A program made the translations under genes and the position numbers. A stretch of 64,000 nt of DNA, from positions 248,001 to 312,000 of the forward strand of contig NZ_SZVO01000010.1 in assembly GCF_005280585.1 (NCBI RefSeq), written 5' to 3'. The stretch is from Dyadobacter frigoris (GTDB lineage: Bacteria; Bacteroidota; Bacteroidia; Cytophagales; Spirosomataceae). The notes below the pieces were generated by a model that saw nothing but the letters and a program-made list of their open reading frames with translations, was not told where the DNA came from and did no database searches. This document shows, one piece after another, positions 1 through 8,773 of the stretch (position 1 is the stretch's first letter; the number at the start of each line of letters is the position of its first letter).

Positions 1-1292
1 GTAGCCAGACCGTTGTTATTTCTGAATTTGTACAATGATCTTTCGCGCTCGCTTCCCAGTCCTTCGTATTGCTTAAATTGTTGAAACCAGTTGTAGCGGC
101 GATAAACCGTGTCAATATTTTGTTCCTGTCCAAGGTTGTAGTTTGCTGATAGATTGAAATTCAATCCTTTAACAAAAAGATCTTTTTTCTGATATTTCAG
201 GCTGGGCATAACAATATTTCCTCTCCTGTGCCATTTCCCGAAAACACTGACCATCCGCGCGCCAGTTTGAATCTCAGCTTTGTTCTGGCCAAGTGTAATT
301 CCGATTAACAGCTTATCAGCAAATTTTTTCCCAACCACACCAATGTTTGCGATCAGAGTTTCATTATGATAGGTATCATGAAATCTTCGCAGCCGTTGAT
401 TCCTGAAATATTCGCCGGTGTTCACGTCAGCGACATCTACGTTGATCCAGTAGTTATTATCCGAAAAATTCTGAAATACATTCAGTTGTGCCGTGAAACC
501 ATTTTTGGCTGTATACCCTGCATTGATTGCCGTACGATGCGTGTTGAAAGAACCATAGGAATACGAAGCATCCAGATAACTGTTTTGTTTTGTGTTCGTT
601 ACAATATTAACAGCTCCGCCAAGTGCATCCGAACCGAGCCAGATTGGTACGACACCTTTGTAAACTTCTACCCTTTCGGCAAGGTTGATCGGAATATTAT
701 TGAGCTGAAAAGAGGAACCAAAATTGTCCATCGGCACGCCATCCAGGAAGAATTTTACCTGTCGACCTGTAAATCCATTCAGAGAAAAATTCATGTTAGA
801 ACCCACGCCTCCGCTTTCTCTAACCCTTACACCGGAAACGCGATCAAGTGCGTGAGATAAATCGAGTGTCGAATTTTGAAGCTTCTTTGCATCAATGGCC
901 GTTACGTTATAGGCCTGACGGTTAATTTCCTTCGTTTCACTCCGACCGATAACTGAAATCGATTCCAGCTCTTTTGTGTCGGATTCAAGATGAAAGTTGA
1001 TTTTTGGCTGCTCGCCCTCTTTAACAGTAATTTGTTTGGATTGAGCAAGATAACCCATGAAAGAAACCGTAAGCTGATAGGCGCCCGGCTTAACTTTTTC
1101 CAGATTATATTTTCCGTCCGCATTGGTAAATGTGCCAAAGGAAGTTCCTTTTAACGCTACGACGGCTCCCGGTAATACCTCGCCATCAGCAGATTTTATA
1201 TGTCCTGTGATGCTTACCGGAGATTTTTGGGCAAATGTTATAATGGAAAGGGCACAAAAGATCCCTGTATGCAGAATTTTACTAATTTGCAT
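1..1292 (-). CDS. TonB-dependent receptor, 5' part (runs off the left edge)
   Basis: Reading the minus strand from an ATG at 1290-1292 gives about 430 codons still open at base 1. A short signal peptide ending near TFAQK comes first. It is followed by a carboxypeptidase-regulatory-like beta-sandwich (about residues 25-110, with GEVLPGAVVALKGT and FTNADGKYNL). The plug domain comes next (about 125-235, with VSGVRVRESGGVGSN, FFLDGVPMDNFG and GSDALGGAVNIVT). The start of an outer-membrane beta-barrel follows. Such receptors bring siderophores, vitamins or glycans across the outer membrane using TonB/ExbBD energy. The CarboxypepD_reg-plug order is typical of Bacteroidota. No SusD partner is visible, and the substrate cannot be read from this part. 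The C-terminal barrel lies outside the window. Confidence 0.9.
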   Translation of the reverse strand, partial: MQISKILHTGIFCALSIITFAQKSPVSITGHIKSADGEVLPGAVVALKGTSFGTFTNADGKYNLEKVKPGAYQLTVSFMGYLAQSKQITVKEGEQPKINFHLESDTKELESISVIGRSETKEINRQAYNVTAIDAKKLQNSTLDLSHALDRVSGVRVRESGGVGSNMNFSLNGFTGRQVKFFLDGVPMDNFGSSFQLNNIPINLAERVEVYKGVVPIWLGSDALGGAVNIVTNTKQNSYLDASYSYGSFNTHRTAINAGYTAKNGFTAQLNVFQNFSDNNYWINVDVADVNTGEYFRNQRLRRFHDTYHNETLIANIGVVGKKFADKLLIGITLGQNKAEIQTGARMVSVFGKWHRRGNIVMPSLKYQKKDLFVKGLNFNLSANYNLGQEQNIDTVYRRYNWFQQFKQYEGLGSERERSLYKFRNNNGLA

Positions 1293-1319
1293 TGCTTTAA
1301 AATGTTCAGCGTTTATAAG

Positions 1320-1339
1320 CATTGCGCTTTTGCGCAATG
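1320..1339 (-). repeat. Perfect hairpin in the receptor leader
   Basis: An 8-bp perfect inverted repeat (CATTGCGC, a four-base loop, GCGCAATG) lies about 28-47 bases before the receptor start codon on the minus strand. It has no U-run after it, so it is not a terminator for the receptor. It could affect leader structure or bind a protein. The function is unknown. Confidence 0.5.
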
Positions 1340-1341
1340 AG

Positions 1342-1368
1342 CCGGGTGGTTGCAGCCATCCGGTTTTT
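1342..1368 (+). terminator. Terminator-like hairpin, plus orientation
   Basis: CCGGGTGG and CCATCCGG form an 8-bp stem with one G-U pair and a six-base loop, and TTTTT follows on the plus strand. No plus-strand gene ends here, so it may stop antisense transcription or be incidental. It lies in the 5' leader of the minus-strand receptor. Confidence 0.3.
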
Positions 1369-1726
1369 AATTATTGTGATAGAGGGGATTTTTTAGTAGC
1401 GGTCACGTCATGATTATGGTTTGTTAGGGTATACTGAATAATGGAAGTTTAATTGGTAGTAGCTTTAAAGAGGCCTTCCCACAGTTTTAAAAAAACTTTA
1501 TTTTTAAGTCGCTCTCTAATAAGTAAATAGACTCATTCTAAATAAGAGTACAAAAGTACGTGCCGAAAATTGGATACACTTATACAATTTGCCGGTTCGG
1601 TTGGACAATCTGCACCTGTCTCATTTCATTCATCCTGTTATTTTTCCGTTCATGTATAGATCAGATAAAATTTGATCACGTACTGTATATTGCATAGTAC
1701 CTTGTTAAACATAATAAAATTTAGCC

Positions 1727-2092
1727 ATGAAACTTAAATTTATTTTGCTATTGCTTATTGTAAGCATATCAATTTCCTGCAAGCACTCAGGTGACGTAAA
1801 AATTTCGGTAAAGGACACTGATGAAGAGTACAAATTCACAGCTTATTTCGACGAAAAAAAGACCCGTGAAATTGTAAAAGTTATCGATCAGAATATTGCT
1901 CCTACCACCATTTCTTCTGATGAAGATGAAATTGATGTAACAACGATTCTGGACGACAAAACGAAATTTGATCTTCAATATTCACCAGGCGAAGTAATCA
2001 TTAAATTTAATAAAAATGAGAACAGCAAATCCTCCTATATCAGAATCAAAAAAATGTGTGAGGAAATTAAAAAGGCCATTGGAAAAAAATAA
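1727..2092 (+). CDS. Small lipoprotein, unknown function
   Basis: This is a 121-residue protein with a lipoprotein signal: a basic N-terminus, a hydrophobic stretch and a lipobox SISC with the acylated Cys near residue 18. The mature part is acidic and lysine-rich and looks like a small soluble beta/alpha domain. I recognise no family. It is flanked by non-coding DNA on the left and closed by a strong terminator on the right, so it is probably monocistronic. As a Bacteroidota lipoprotein it would sit in the inner or outer membrane facing the periplasm. The gene call is fairly safe; no function is proposed. Confidence 0.75.
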   Translation: MKLKFILLLLIVSISISCKHSGDVKISVKDTDEEYKFTAYFDEKKTREIVKVIDQNIAPTTISSDEDEIDVTTILDDKTKFDLQYSPGEVIIKFNKNENSKSSYIRIKKMCEEIKKAIGKK

Positions 2093-2118
2093 TTGGTTGC
2101 CTCTTACTGTTTCTATTC

Positions 2119-2155
2119 TCCGGCCGGACTCTCGCGTTTGGCCGGATTCTTTTTT
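2119..2155 (+). terminator. Intrinsic terminator after the lipoprotein gene
   Basis: TCCGGCC at 2119-2125 pairs perfectly with GGCCGGA at 2140-2146, and a T-rich tract (TTCTTTTTT) follows. It lies 27 bases after the lipoprotein stop codon. Confidence 0.8.
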
Positions 2156-2187
2156 ATTCAAAATATTTTTTTATAACCTTTAATTAT

Positions 2188-2203
2188 TAGACTTTTTAGT
2201 CTA
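2188..2203 (+). promoter_or_regulatory. Palindromic operator candidate at the tetR promoter
   Basis: TAGACT and AGTCTA form a perfect 6-bp inverted repeat with a TTTT spacer. It overlaps the first two bases of the -7 box by position, which suits repression by the TetR protein encoded just downstream. That assignment is an inference from position and symmetry. Confidence 0.55.
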
Positions 2204-2209
2204 TTTTTG
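2202..2209 (+). promoter_or_regulatory. -7 promoter element of tetR
   Basis: TATTTTTG matches the Bacteroidota -7 consensus TAnnTTTG and lies 22 bases before the tetR ATG. A clear -33 TTTG partner is not evident. Confidence 0.5.
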
Positions 2210-2227
2210 TATTGTTATTTACAATAC
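2209..2227 (+). repeat. Second inverted repeat before tetR
   Basis: GTATTGT and ACAATAC form a perfect 7-bp inverted repeat around five bases, ending four bases before the ATG. It lies where the 5' end of the mRNA would be. It could be a second operator or an mRNA hairpin covering the start. Confidence 0.5.
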
Positions 2228-2231
2228 AGTT

Positions 2232-2825
2232 ATGGGAAAAGCAGAAAGAACACGGCAATTTATCATCCAGACAGCAGCCCCTATTTTTAACGAAAAAGGG
2301 ATTGCAGGAACTACGATAGACGATGTTTTAGAAGCTACCAAAATGGCAAAAGGGGGCCTGTACGGTCACTTTGACAGCAAAGAAGAAATTGCTTATACGA
2401 TGGTGGATTTCCTGTTGGGAAAACTTTCAGACAAAGTTATTTTGGAAGTTAGTAAAGAGAAAACGGCCAAAGGCAAGCTTTTCGCTTTTATGAATGTTTA
2501 TAAAAATCCTCTGGCCTCTTACATAGAAGGTGGTTGTCCGATTTTGAATTTTGGTGTTGAGTCCGATGATACCAGTCCGGTGATAAAGAAAAAGGTGAAA
2601 AATATTATTGAAGGGACCAAAACAATGCTCACCGAAATCATTAATACCGGAATTATCAATAAAGAGTTTGCAGAAACAATTAATGCAGATGATTTTGCTC
2701 TGAAACTATTCTCAATGATGGAAGGTGGAATGATGGTATCACGCGTTACGAATTCCAACAAGCCGATGAACGACCTGATCAGAATGCTGAAAAAAGATCT
2801 GGAACTTCATGAAATCAAAACATAG
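2232..2825 (+). CDS. TetR/AcrR family transcriptional regulator
   Basis: This 197-residue protein has an N-terminal TetR helix-turn-helix (about residues 5-50; GTTIDDVLEATKMAKGGLYGHF is the recognisable core). An all-helical ligand-binding and dimerisation half follows, with the GGCPILNFGVE segment seen in many TetR proteins from Bacteroidota. It normally represses its own gene and a nearby transporter or enzyme until an inducer binds. The gene is flanked by a lipoprotein on the same strand and a convergent operon, so no obvious target is adjacent. Its own promoter carries two perfect palindromes, consistent with autoregulation. The ligand is unknown. Confidence 0.9.
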   Translation: MGKAERTRQFIIQTAAPIFNEKGIAGTTIDDVLEATKMAKGGLYGHFDSKEEIAYTMVDFLLGKLSDKVILEVSKEKTAKGKLFAFMNVYKNPLASYIEGGCPILNFGVESDDTSPVIKKKVKNIIEGTKTMLTEIINTGIINKEFAETINADDFALKLFSMMEGGMMVSRVTNSNKPMNDLIRMLKKDLELHEIKT

Positions 2826-2935
2826 TATCAAAACTACCGGCTAGCAATAAGAAAAAGTAATTGAGCTTGAAACGCATTGTCAGGAGTTAAAAAAGATTGG
2901 AATTAAAATAAACTGATGGATAAACTCAGCAAGCC

Positions 2936-2990
2936 AAAAAGCGTAGATTATTTTCAAACACAAACATTGCATTTCAAAATAATCTACGCT
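2936..2990 (-). terminator. Long-stem terminator of the DUF1501/PSD1 operon
   Basis: A perfect 15-bp inverted repeat (2940-2954 with 2976-2990) is followed on the minus strand by a T-run at 2936-2940. It lies about 50 bases after the DUF1501 stop. The stem is AT-rich but unusually long and fully paired. Confidence 0.75.
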
Positions 2991-3039
2991 TGTCAATCTT
3001 GTCTCAAAAACCATAAATCTGGTTGCCAATCAATAACTT

Positions 3040-4461
3040 TTAGGTTAGCAACTCCATAACGGCTTTCCCTTTTCCGTCCGGTGTGGTGTAAAACGGACGT
3101 TTTTCCACTTCGTATTGTGTATCTTCTGCAATACCAAGTGCATGATAAATAGTTTGGTGAACGGCGTCTATTTTGATAGGATTTTCAATTGTTTTGCAGG
3201 GACGCTCGTCGGCCGTTTTACCATAAACAAAACCTTTTTTAATTCCTCCGCCAAACATCAGCATCGATCCTGCATCAGTGAAATGACGATGCATTCCGTA
3301 AAATTTCATATCCGACAAAACATCAGGCTGTGCAACCTGCTCCTGAACTTTCAGGTCCGGACTGCCTTCCACCATAATATCACGACTGAATTCACTAGCC
3401 AATACCACCATCGTCCTGTCAAGCAATCCCTGTTTGTCCAAATCTTTAATCAACTGGGCAATCGGGCCATCAATTTGTTTTTTCATTTCAACAAGGCGGG
3501 TATTTCCATTTTCATGGGTGTCCCAACCTTTAAATGGCTCATATTCAGTAGTCACACTGATAAACCGGGCGCCCTGTTCAGTTAATCTTCTGGCAAGGAG
3601 GCAACCCAGGCCAAACTTTCCGGTATTATAAATATTATAGCTTTCTTTTGGCTCAGTACTCAAATCAAACGCTTTCGATTCCGGCGAATTTAACAACGCA
3701 TAGGCTTGTTCCATGGAACGTTTCAAGGATTCGCGCTGATAGTCACTGCCAAATTCCCCAACCGGACTGTTACTTATCAGTTCATTATAAAGCTGATTTC
3801 TTCTTTCAAAACGTTTGGCGTCCATGCCCACCGGTGGACGCACGCTATCCAGTCCCTGGCTTGGATCCGGAATAAAAAAAGGACCAAACTCATTTCCCAA
3901 AAAACCGGCCGTATGAAAAGCTTTTAACTCTTCACCTTCACCCAACGTAAAGCGCTGGCCAATATCAATAAAAGCGGGAATCACCGGATTTTTTGGTCCA
4001 AGTTCCTTGGCAATCCACGAACCTAAATGCGGAGCTGCAACGGTTTGAGGCGGTTCGTAACAGGTATGCCAGTGATACTGATGCCGGGAGTGAAGAATAT
4101 GCCCCATGTCCGCAGCCGTGTAGGAACGGATTAAGGTTCCTTTGTCCATTACTTTTCCAATCGATTGCAGTCCATCCGAAAAATGAATTCCGTCCAATAC
4201 CGTCGGAATTGATTTAAATGTGCTCAACACCCGATTGCCTTCCATACCTGTCTTGTAGGGCGTGTAAAGCTTGGGGTCAAAAGTTTCTGTATGCGCCATT
4301 CCACCAGCCATCCAAAGCAGGATAACGGTGTCAGCGGTTGAATTTGCTCCGGGTTTACAGCCGGTTAAAACGTTTGCCATCGGTGACCCTGCGGCCAAAG
4401 CGGCTAATGTCGCAGCGCTGGTTCTTTGCAGGAATTCTCTTCTGTTCCAAGTGGATTTCAT
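3040..4461 (-). CDS. DUF1501 family protein with Tat signal
   Basis: This 473-residue protein starts with a twin-arginine signal (RREFLQRTSAA) and a hydrophobic stretch ending at LTGC, so it may be a Tat-exported lipoprotein. The body is an alkaline-phosphatase/sulfatase-like fold assigned to DUF1501, with WMAGGMAHTETFDPK near the N-terminus, a WDTHENG motif in the middle, and VVLASEFSRD. DUF1501 proteins are almost always encoded beside a DUF1549/DUF1553 cytochrome protein, as here (upstream, 108 bases away). The pair is common in planctomycetes and Bacteroidota and is probably involved in periplasmic breakdown of a complex substrate, but the chemistry is not established. The start at RREF is natural for a Tat signal. 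Confidence 0.9.
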   Translation of the reverse strand: MKSTWNRREFLQRTSAATLAALAAGSPMANVLTGCKPGANSTADTVILLWMAGGMAHTETFDPKLYTPYKTGMEGNRVLSTFKSIPTVLDGIHFSDGLQSIGKVMDKGTLIRSYTAADMGHILHSRHQYHWHTCYEPPQTVAAPHLGSWIAKELGPKNPVIPAFIDIGQRFTLGEGEELKAFHTAGFLGNEFGPFFIPDPSQGLDSVRPPVGMDAKRFERRNQLYNELISNSPVGEFGSDYQRESLKRSMEQAYALLNSPESKAFDLSTEPKESYNIYNTGKFGLGCLLARRLTEQGARFISVTTEYEPFKGWDTHENGNTRLVEMKKQIDGPIAQLIKDLDKQGLLDRTMVVLASEFSRDIMVEGSPDLKVQEQVAQPDVLSDMKFYGMHRHFTDAGSMLMFGGGIKKGFVYGKTADERPCKTIENPIKIDAVHQTIYHALGIAEDTQYEVEKRPFYTTPDGKGKAVMELLT

Positions 4462-4569
4462 TTTTAGGATTTAGCTTTTAGCATTTGGGATTTAGCCAGG
4501 CGCGTCTTTTATTATAAACGATATTTTGGTTTTAATCACTATATCAATTTCAAGATAAGTGGTATTAGA

Positions 4570-6924
4570 TCAATAAATTAACTGAAATTCCGGTACAAGC
4601 GTGAGTGCCCATACAAGATCCTGAATTCCTTCTTCACTTGGTTTAGTACCAAGGATTTTTCTGGCCGCAGCCAATTCCTTCGGCACAGGATTTCTTCCCA
4701 ACGCACGTTTGTAAAGCTCAGTTACAAGCGTATCTGTTGTTGGATATTTTACAATCCATTCTTTTGCTCCGCTTTTCAAGGTCTGGGTAAATTTATTTCC
4801 ATTGGTAAGTTCCAGAGCTTGCAACAAGTTCGCCTGGGAAGTTCTGCTGGTACTCACAGTTTCCCGGTTTGGCCTTCCCAGTGAAGTCAGGAAAGGATCA
4901 TTTTTCACCAGAGCAGCTCTGGCAAACGGGATTTTTGTTTTTATTTTTTCCGGTAAAAGATTGAAAACAATTGCAGAATCTGAATACATCGGTTTGAAAG
5001 AAGTACTGATGGCGTCTGTAAATTGTTCAGCCGTCAATCTTCTTCGCACCATCCCGGTAAATTTATAACTGTTGGCCATAATATCGCCGGGCTCTTTCAC
5101 CGAAGACGACGGAAGCTGATACGTTTTTGAAGTAACGATTGTCAAAATCAGTTTTTTCATATCATAACCATTTTTCTCAAAATCAGAAGCAAGCCAGTCG
5201 AGCAAATCTTCACTCCATGGCATGTTATCCATCATATCAACAGGCTCTACAATCCCGCGCCCCAAAAGCTGGGCCCAGATCCGGTTCACAACCGTTCTAT
5301 AAAGTCTTCCGTCTTTTGGTTGTACCAGATAATCAGCAAGTTGTCTCAAACGTTTTTCAGTACTTGCATTGACTGTAATTTCACCAAGTTCAGGATATAG
5401 TATTTTGGTCCCTGCAATTTTTCCGGTCGGCTTGTCGCAGCGGTTTATTTCCAGCAAAGTATCGGCAAAAATATTGGCAAAGGCATAAGAATCAGCCAGT
5501 TTCCAGTCGCTGATAAAGCTGTCATGACACGAAGCACATTTCAAATTCAACCCCAGCAAAACCTGTGAAACATTTTGCGCAGCCTGCATTTCCGTACGCT
5601 GACTTGAATTAATCGTTCCTCTCCATTTGATTCCTCTGATAAAACCTTCCGATCCTTTCACCGGACTTATCAATTCCTTTACAAACCAGTTGTACGGCTT
5701 GTTCACTTCCAGGGAGGTATATAGCCATTTGGTAATATCAAACCGGCCGCCGGTAATATAACCCGTTCCGGTATAATCATTCCGGAGCGCATCATTCCAA
5801 AAAGATAACCAATGCTGGGCATAATCATCATTCCGGGTTAACAGTTCCTTCGCCAAGGCAGCTCTTTTATCCGGATGTTGATCAGCAACAAAAGCTTCCA
5901 CTTTTTCAGGTGGCGGTAATAATCCGACTATATCCAGATATACACGACGAATATAAATCCTGTCGTTTACCACCGGTTTCCATTCAATTTTGTTTTTTTG
6001 AAAATACACATTTACAAACCTGTCAATGGGCTGAACAATATCCCCACTTGCCGCTGGAAGTTCCGGCATCCTTGGTTCCAAAGCCGCAACGCGATAGATA
6101 CTTTTTTCTTTTCCATCCGGCCAAAGTGCACCTTTTTCAATCCAGAATTTAAGCACAGTCACTTCCTTTTCTGTCAATCTTTTCCCTTTTGTCGGCATGG
6201 CTTCCTTATCACCGGACGGCAAAGATATTCTTCTGATCAGCTCACTTTTATCGGGATGATTTGGGATAACTACCACGCCGTCTTCGCCGCCTTTCATAAT
6301 TCTGTCCTTGCTATCCAGCCTCAAATCCCCTTTTACTTTTTGCTCTCCGTGGCAACTGTAACAGTTGTGAGCCAGAATTGTCCTGACTTCAACATTCAGT
6401 TCCTGAACCTGTTGCGGACTTAATGCACCATTATTTGTCAGAACAAAATCAGCTTCCTGAGCGCCGGGTTTTTCAGGTTTTGAAAAGGGAAGTACACTAG
6501 ACAAATAATCATCACCATGTGTTAACATAGCGCCGTAATGTCCGGCAAAAGAAACTCCGAAAACAGTCAGAAATAAGAATGATCGAAAAGCTGCTACCCG
6601 GTTGTATCGAATTAACAAAGCTGTTATGAGCGAAAATACCATCGTAGCAATACCAGACCAGCGGTGAATTTCAAGACTATCACCGCCATATTCACCTTCA
6701 CTTGCCAAAAGCCATCCGAAAATCACGGCTAGTACAGCGCTTCCCGCTCCCACCAAAACCAGAATATTAATCGCATCTTTTAATTTTCCGCTTTTACCAC
6801 GCCAATCGATAATTTCTAAAATCAATGCAATGCAAAGTAGAGCAACAGGGAAATGAACCATAAGCGGGTGCAATCGCCCAAAAAATTGCCAGAGCCAGAA
6901 AGTTTCAGTAGTTTGAAGTAACAC
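4570..6924 (-). CDS. PSD1/DUF1549-DUF1553 cytochrome protein with membrane N-terminus
   Basis: This is a 784-residue protein. Residues 20-135 carry four predicted membrane helices resembling DUF2231. Then comes a planctomycete-type cytochrome C domain with a haem-attachment site CYSCH at 188-192 (PSCyt1). A DUF1549 domain follows, with a second CASCH site in its middle, and then a C-terminal DUF1553 region ending in ALTLVPEFQLIY. Two CxxCH sites imply covalent haem and electron transfer in the periplasm, with the protein anchored in the inner membrane. It is the first gene of a two-gene operon with the DUF1501 protein. The substrate is unknown. The DUF2231-PSCyt1 fusion seen here is typical for Bacteroidota versions. 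Confidence 0.9.
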   Translation of the reverse strand: MLLQTTETFWLWQFFGRLHPLMVHFPVALLCIALILEIIDWRGKSGKLKDAINILVLVGAGSAVLAVIFGWLLASEGEYGGDSLEIHRWSGIATMVFSLITALLIRYNRVAAFRSFLFLTVFGVSFAGHYGAMLTHGDDYLSSVLPFSKPEKPGAQEADFVLTNNGALSPQQVQELNVEVRTILAHNCYSCHGEQKVKGDLRLDSKDRIMKGGEDGVVVIPNHPDKSELIRRISLPSGDKEAMPTKGKRLTEKEVTVLKFWIEKGALWPDGKEKSIYRVAALEPRMPELPAASGDIVQPIDRFVNVYFQKNKIEWKPVVNDRIYIRRVYLDIVGLLPPPEKVEAFVADQHPDKRAALAKELLTRNDDYAQHWLSFWNDALRNDYTGTGYITGGRFDITKWLYTSLEVNKPYNWFVKELISPVKGSEGFIRGIKWRGTINSSQRTEMQAAQNVSQVLLGLNLKCASCHDSFISDWKLADSYAFANIFADTLLEINRCDKPTGKIAGTKILYPELGEITVNASTEKRLRQLADYLVQPKDGRLYRTVVNRIWAQLLGRGIVEPVDMMDNMPWSEDLLDWLASDFEKNGYDMKKLILTIVTSKTYQLPSSSVKEPGDIMANSYKFTGMVRRRLTAEQFTDAISTSFKPMYSDSAIVFNLLPEKIKTKIPFARAALVKNDPFLTSLGRPNRETVSTSRTSQANLLQALELTNGNKFTQTLKSGAKEWIVKYPTTDTLVTELYKRALGRNPVPKELAAARKILGTKPSEEGIQDLVWALTLVPEFQLIY

Positions 6925-7311
6925 GGTTAAAACAAGGGGTTATAAGTCAATCTTTGTAAATATGTAAAGAAAACGATGATTCTTTGGCTTAATTAGCCTG
7001 AACTGCAATTTTCTTTTCTTATCAGATAAGCCAAAAGAATAGGATTTTTACCCGGTTTGTGAAAGCGTTTCTAAAATTTAAGAGAAGTCTGGTGATTCCC
7101 TAGCAAAGTTTTCCAGACGCTGACATGTTAAATACATAGAAAACAAAAGCTCCCCTGGCCATATGTTTGTTTCTATTTGGCGTGAAGTGATTAAATATCA
7201 AACGGGTTCATTTAAAAGTTATAGAAAATGTTCTATCAGCTCGGGGTTGGTAAATTTCAGGTTTTATCCAAACTTTTAATCAATTTTCCCAGATTTGGGG
7301 CATCTAACAAT
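6925..7311. other. Non-coding interval
   Basis: No gene is supported. The right edge carries a terminator for the minus-strand genes coming from the right, and the left part should hold the PSD1 promoter. No clear promoter pair was identified. Confidence 0.5.
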
Positions 7312-7332
7312 AAAAAAAACGTCAGATTGACG
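7312..7332 (-). terminator. Intrinsic terminator
   Basis: On the minus strand CGTCA, a three-base loop and TGACG are followed by eight Ts. It lies about 28 bases after the last codon of the frameshifted gene at 7360-7714. Confidence 0.65.
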
Positions 7333-7359
7333 GCTTCAAGTTCTTAGTATCTGATTAAC

Positions 7360-7714
7360 TTATTTCATTTCGAAAATTTCAGATTCGTGCCGTCTTGTGC
7401 GGTAATACTCTTCGTCAGCATCAAAGTTGAATTTTGCCTTTTCTTTGAAAGCCGCGGGGTCTACAAAAATTTTCACCGTATTGATTGCTCTACACTCAGG
7501 TTTTTCGAAATACGTAAATACGAAATTATTAATCTTTTTAATCCTTCCGTATTCTTTCTGGTAAATCAATGACGGCGCTAGGACCACAAGCACATATGTG
7601 CCAGGAACCATTCCACCCAGGAGCTAAACTAAAAGCTTCAATCTCAAGGCCGCTTTCTATTTTGGCCCGCTCAAAAGCATTCTTTAATTTTTCTACCAAT
7701 AATTCCTTATCCAT
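7360..7714 (-). pseudogene. Frameshifted small protein gene downstream of the HEPN remnant
   Basis: A start at MDKELLVEKLKNAFERAK (ATG at 7712-7714) opens a frame that reads as normal protein through FSLAPGWNGSWHICACGPS and stops near 7538. The neighbouring frame carries on as KKINNFVFTYFEKPECRAI down to a stop at 7360, just before a terminator. Joining the two gives one compact protein of about 117 residues, so a single indel near 7540 probably broke one gene. The start overlaps the end of the HEPN remnant by 22 bases, which indicates a former two-gene operon. I do not recognise the family. A sequencing error is an alternative. Confidence 0.5.
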
Positions 7715-8114
7715 ACCATAAATATTTTGACTGCATCTACAAACTCTAGTGCCATTCTTTCGCTGCACCCGATTTTATACCTTCTTTGCTCATTCCACAC
7801 AGAAATTTTAACCCATGCCTCACTAAAAATTTCATCACTCGTGCTATTTTCTACAAATACAGGAAATTAGCTGGATAAAATAACTGAGTCACTCATTATA
7901 TCTATTTAAATGATCTTGCTCTTGCATCCTCTAAAATGCCATTCCCTTCGAACATTTCAACACTAAGCCGGTTGCAAATTGCCGATTTCAATGAAAATTC
8001 TACCGCATATCCACACAAGTAATAAGCAGCATCAAAGAACTCCTTTTCAAGTAAAGCCTCTGATTCCAGAATCTTATTCTCGGCCATTTCCTGAAATTGT
8101 AATCGTGTTGCCAA
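7693..8114 (-). pseudogene. HEPN-domain protein, broken
   Basis: The N-terminal half (ATG at 8112-8114) reads LESEALLEKEFFDAAYYLCG and YAVEFSLKSAICNRL, the first helices of a HEPN-domain protein, and stops at 7902 after RARSFK. In another frame at 7693-7866 the end of such a protein is plain: AWVKISVWNEQRRYKIGCSE, then FVDAVKIFMVWIRNYW and a stop. The middle helix segment is missing or scrambled, so an internal deletion plus frameshift killed the gene. HEPN proteins are often RNase toxins or effectors in toxin-antitoxin and defence modules, but the RxxxxH RNase motif is not visible here. The frameshifted partner follows directly. Confidence 0.6.
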
Positions 8115-8773
8115 GCGTAACTATTTTAAAATCAAAGAACAGTATTTAAAAACAATACCAAATCATCGAAAGCCAATAACACATTATCGTTTTTCAAATC
8201 TAAATTTTAAACCACCCATTTGCCAGAAAAGTTTAGCAAATATTTTAATAGTATGTTTAAGTGAAGACGGTTTCGTGCAAATTATATAGAGAGTTTTTTT
8301 TACACAAGTCATTAGAAACACCGTGACTTGCACCGTGATAAAACAAAAAAGACTTAGCGAATAAACGCTAAGTCTTTGATTATCAAATGATCCCGTTGTA
8401 ATCATATCAAAAATTATAAACAACTGAAAATCAATGACAAAACCTCCTACAAATTTCTCAACTCACCGAATCACTCACCAATCTTGAATTTGCAATTACT
8501 AGTAGTAAAAATACGAATTCACATATCAATTTGCAAATCAAGAATATTATATTGATAACTCTGTCTACATAGACACACTAAAGCTCACAAATCTTAACAG
8601 TGATCGACATAAAACTGGTAAAAAATCGAAAGAATTATTAGTTTTCATTCCATTATTTTATTGCAAATCTTCAACTATACGCTCGATTGTTTTTGCGAGA
8701 CAATTATTATCTGCCAGATATTTCGCTTGAGATTAGGTTATTCTTCAACAATGTAGCCGTTCTTTTTATGGTG
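8115..8773. other. AT-rich gene-poor interval
   Basis: No frame here looks like a gene. It contains one strong hairpin (8348-8377). A second overlapping 25-codon frame on the minus strand at 8707-8784 follows the small membrane frame at 8774-8884 but has no support of its own. Confidence 0.45.
8348..8377. terminator. Bidirectional hairpin
   Basis: AAAGACTTAGCG and CGCTAAGTCTTT form a perfect 12-bp stem with a six-base loop, flanked by an A-run on the left and T-run on the right, so it could stop transcription from either side. No intact gene ends beside it, so it may be the leftover terminator of a lost gene. Confidence 0.6.

Larger units (their letters stand above)
1293..1726. other. Non-coding interval between receptor and lipoprotein
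   Basis: No convincing gene is seen on either strand. The part next to the receptor is its 5' leader and holds two hairpins, listed separately. I looked for a cobalamin-riboswitch B12 box and did not recognise one. The right half is AT-rich and presumably holds the lipoprotein promoter, but no clear -33/-7 pair stands out. Confidence 0.5.

Noticed and set aside
366..860. Long plus-strand frame inside the TonB receptor
   Set aside because: The minus strand here reads as a clear receptor plug domain; the plus frame is a shadow.
1293..1560. Cobalamin riboswitch before the TonB receptor
   Set aside because: No B12-box-like sequence was found in the leader on the minus strand.
8184..8423. 79-codon minus-strand frame
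   Set aside because: It runs through the perfect hairpin at 8348-8377 and has no protein-like pattern.
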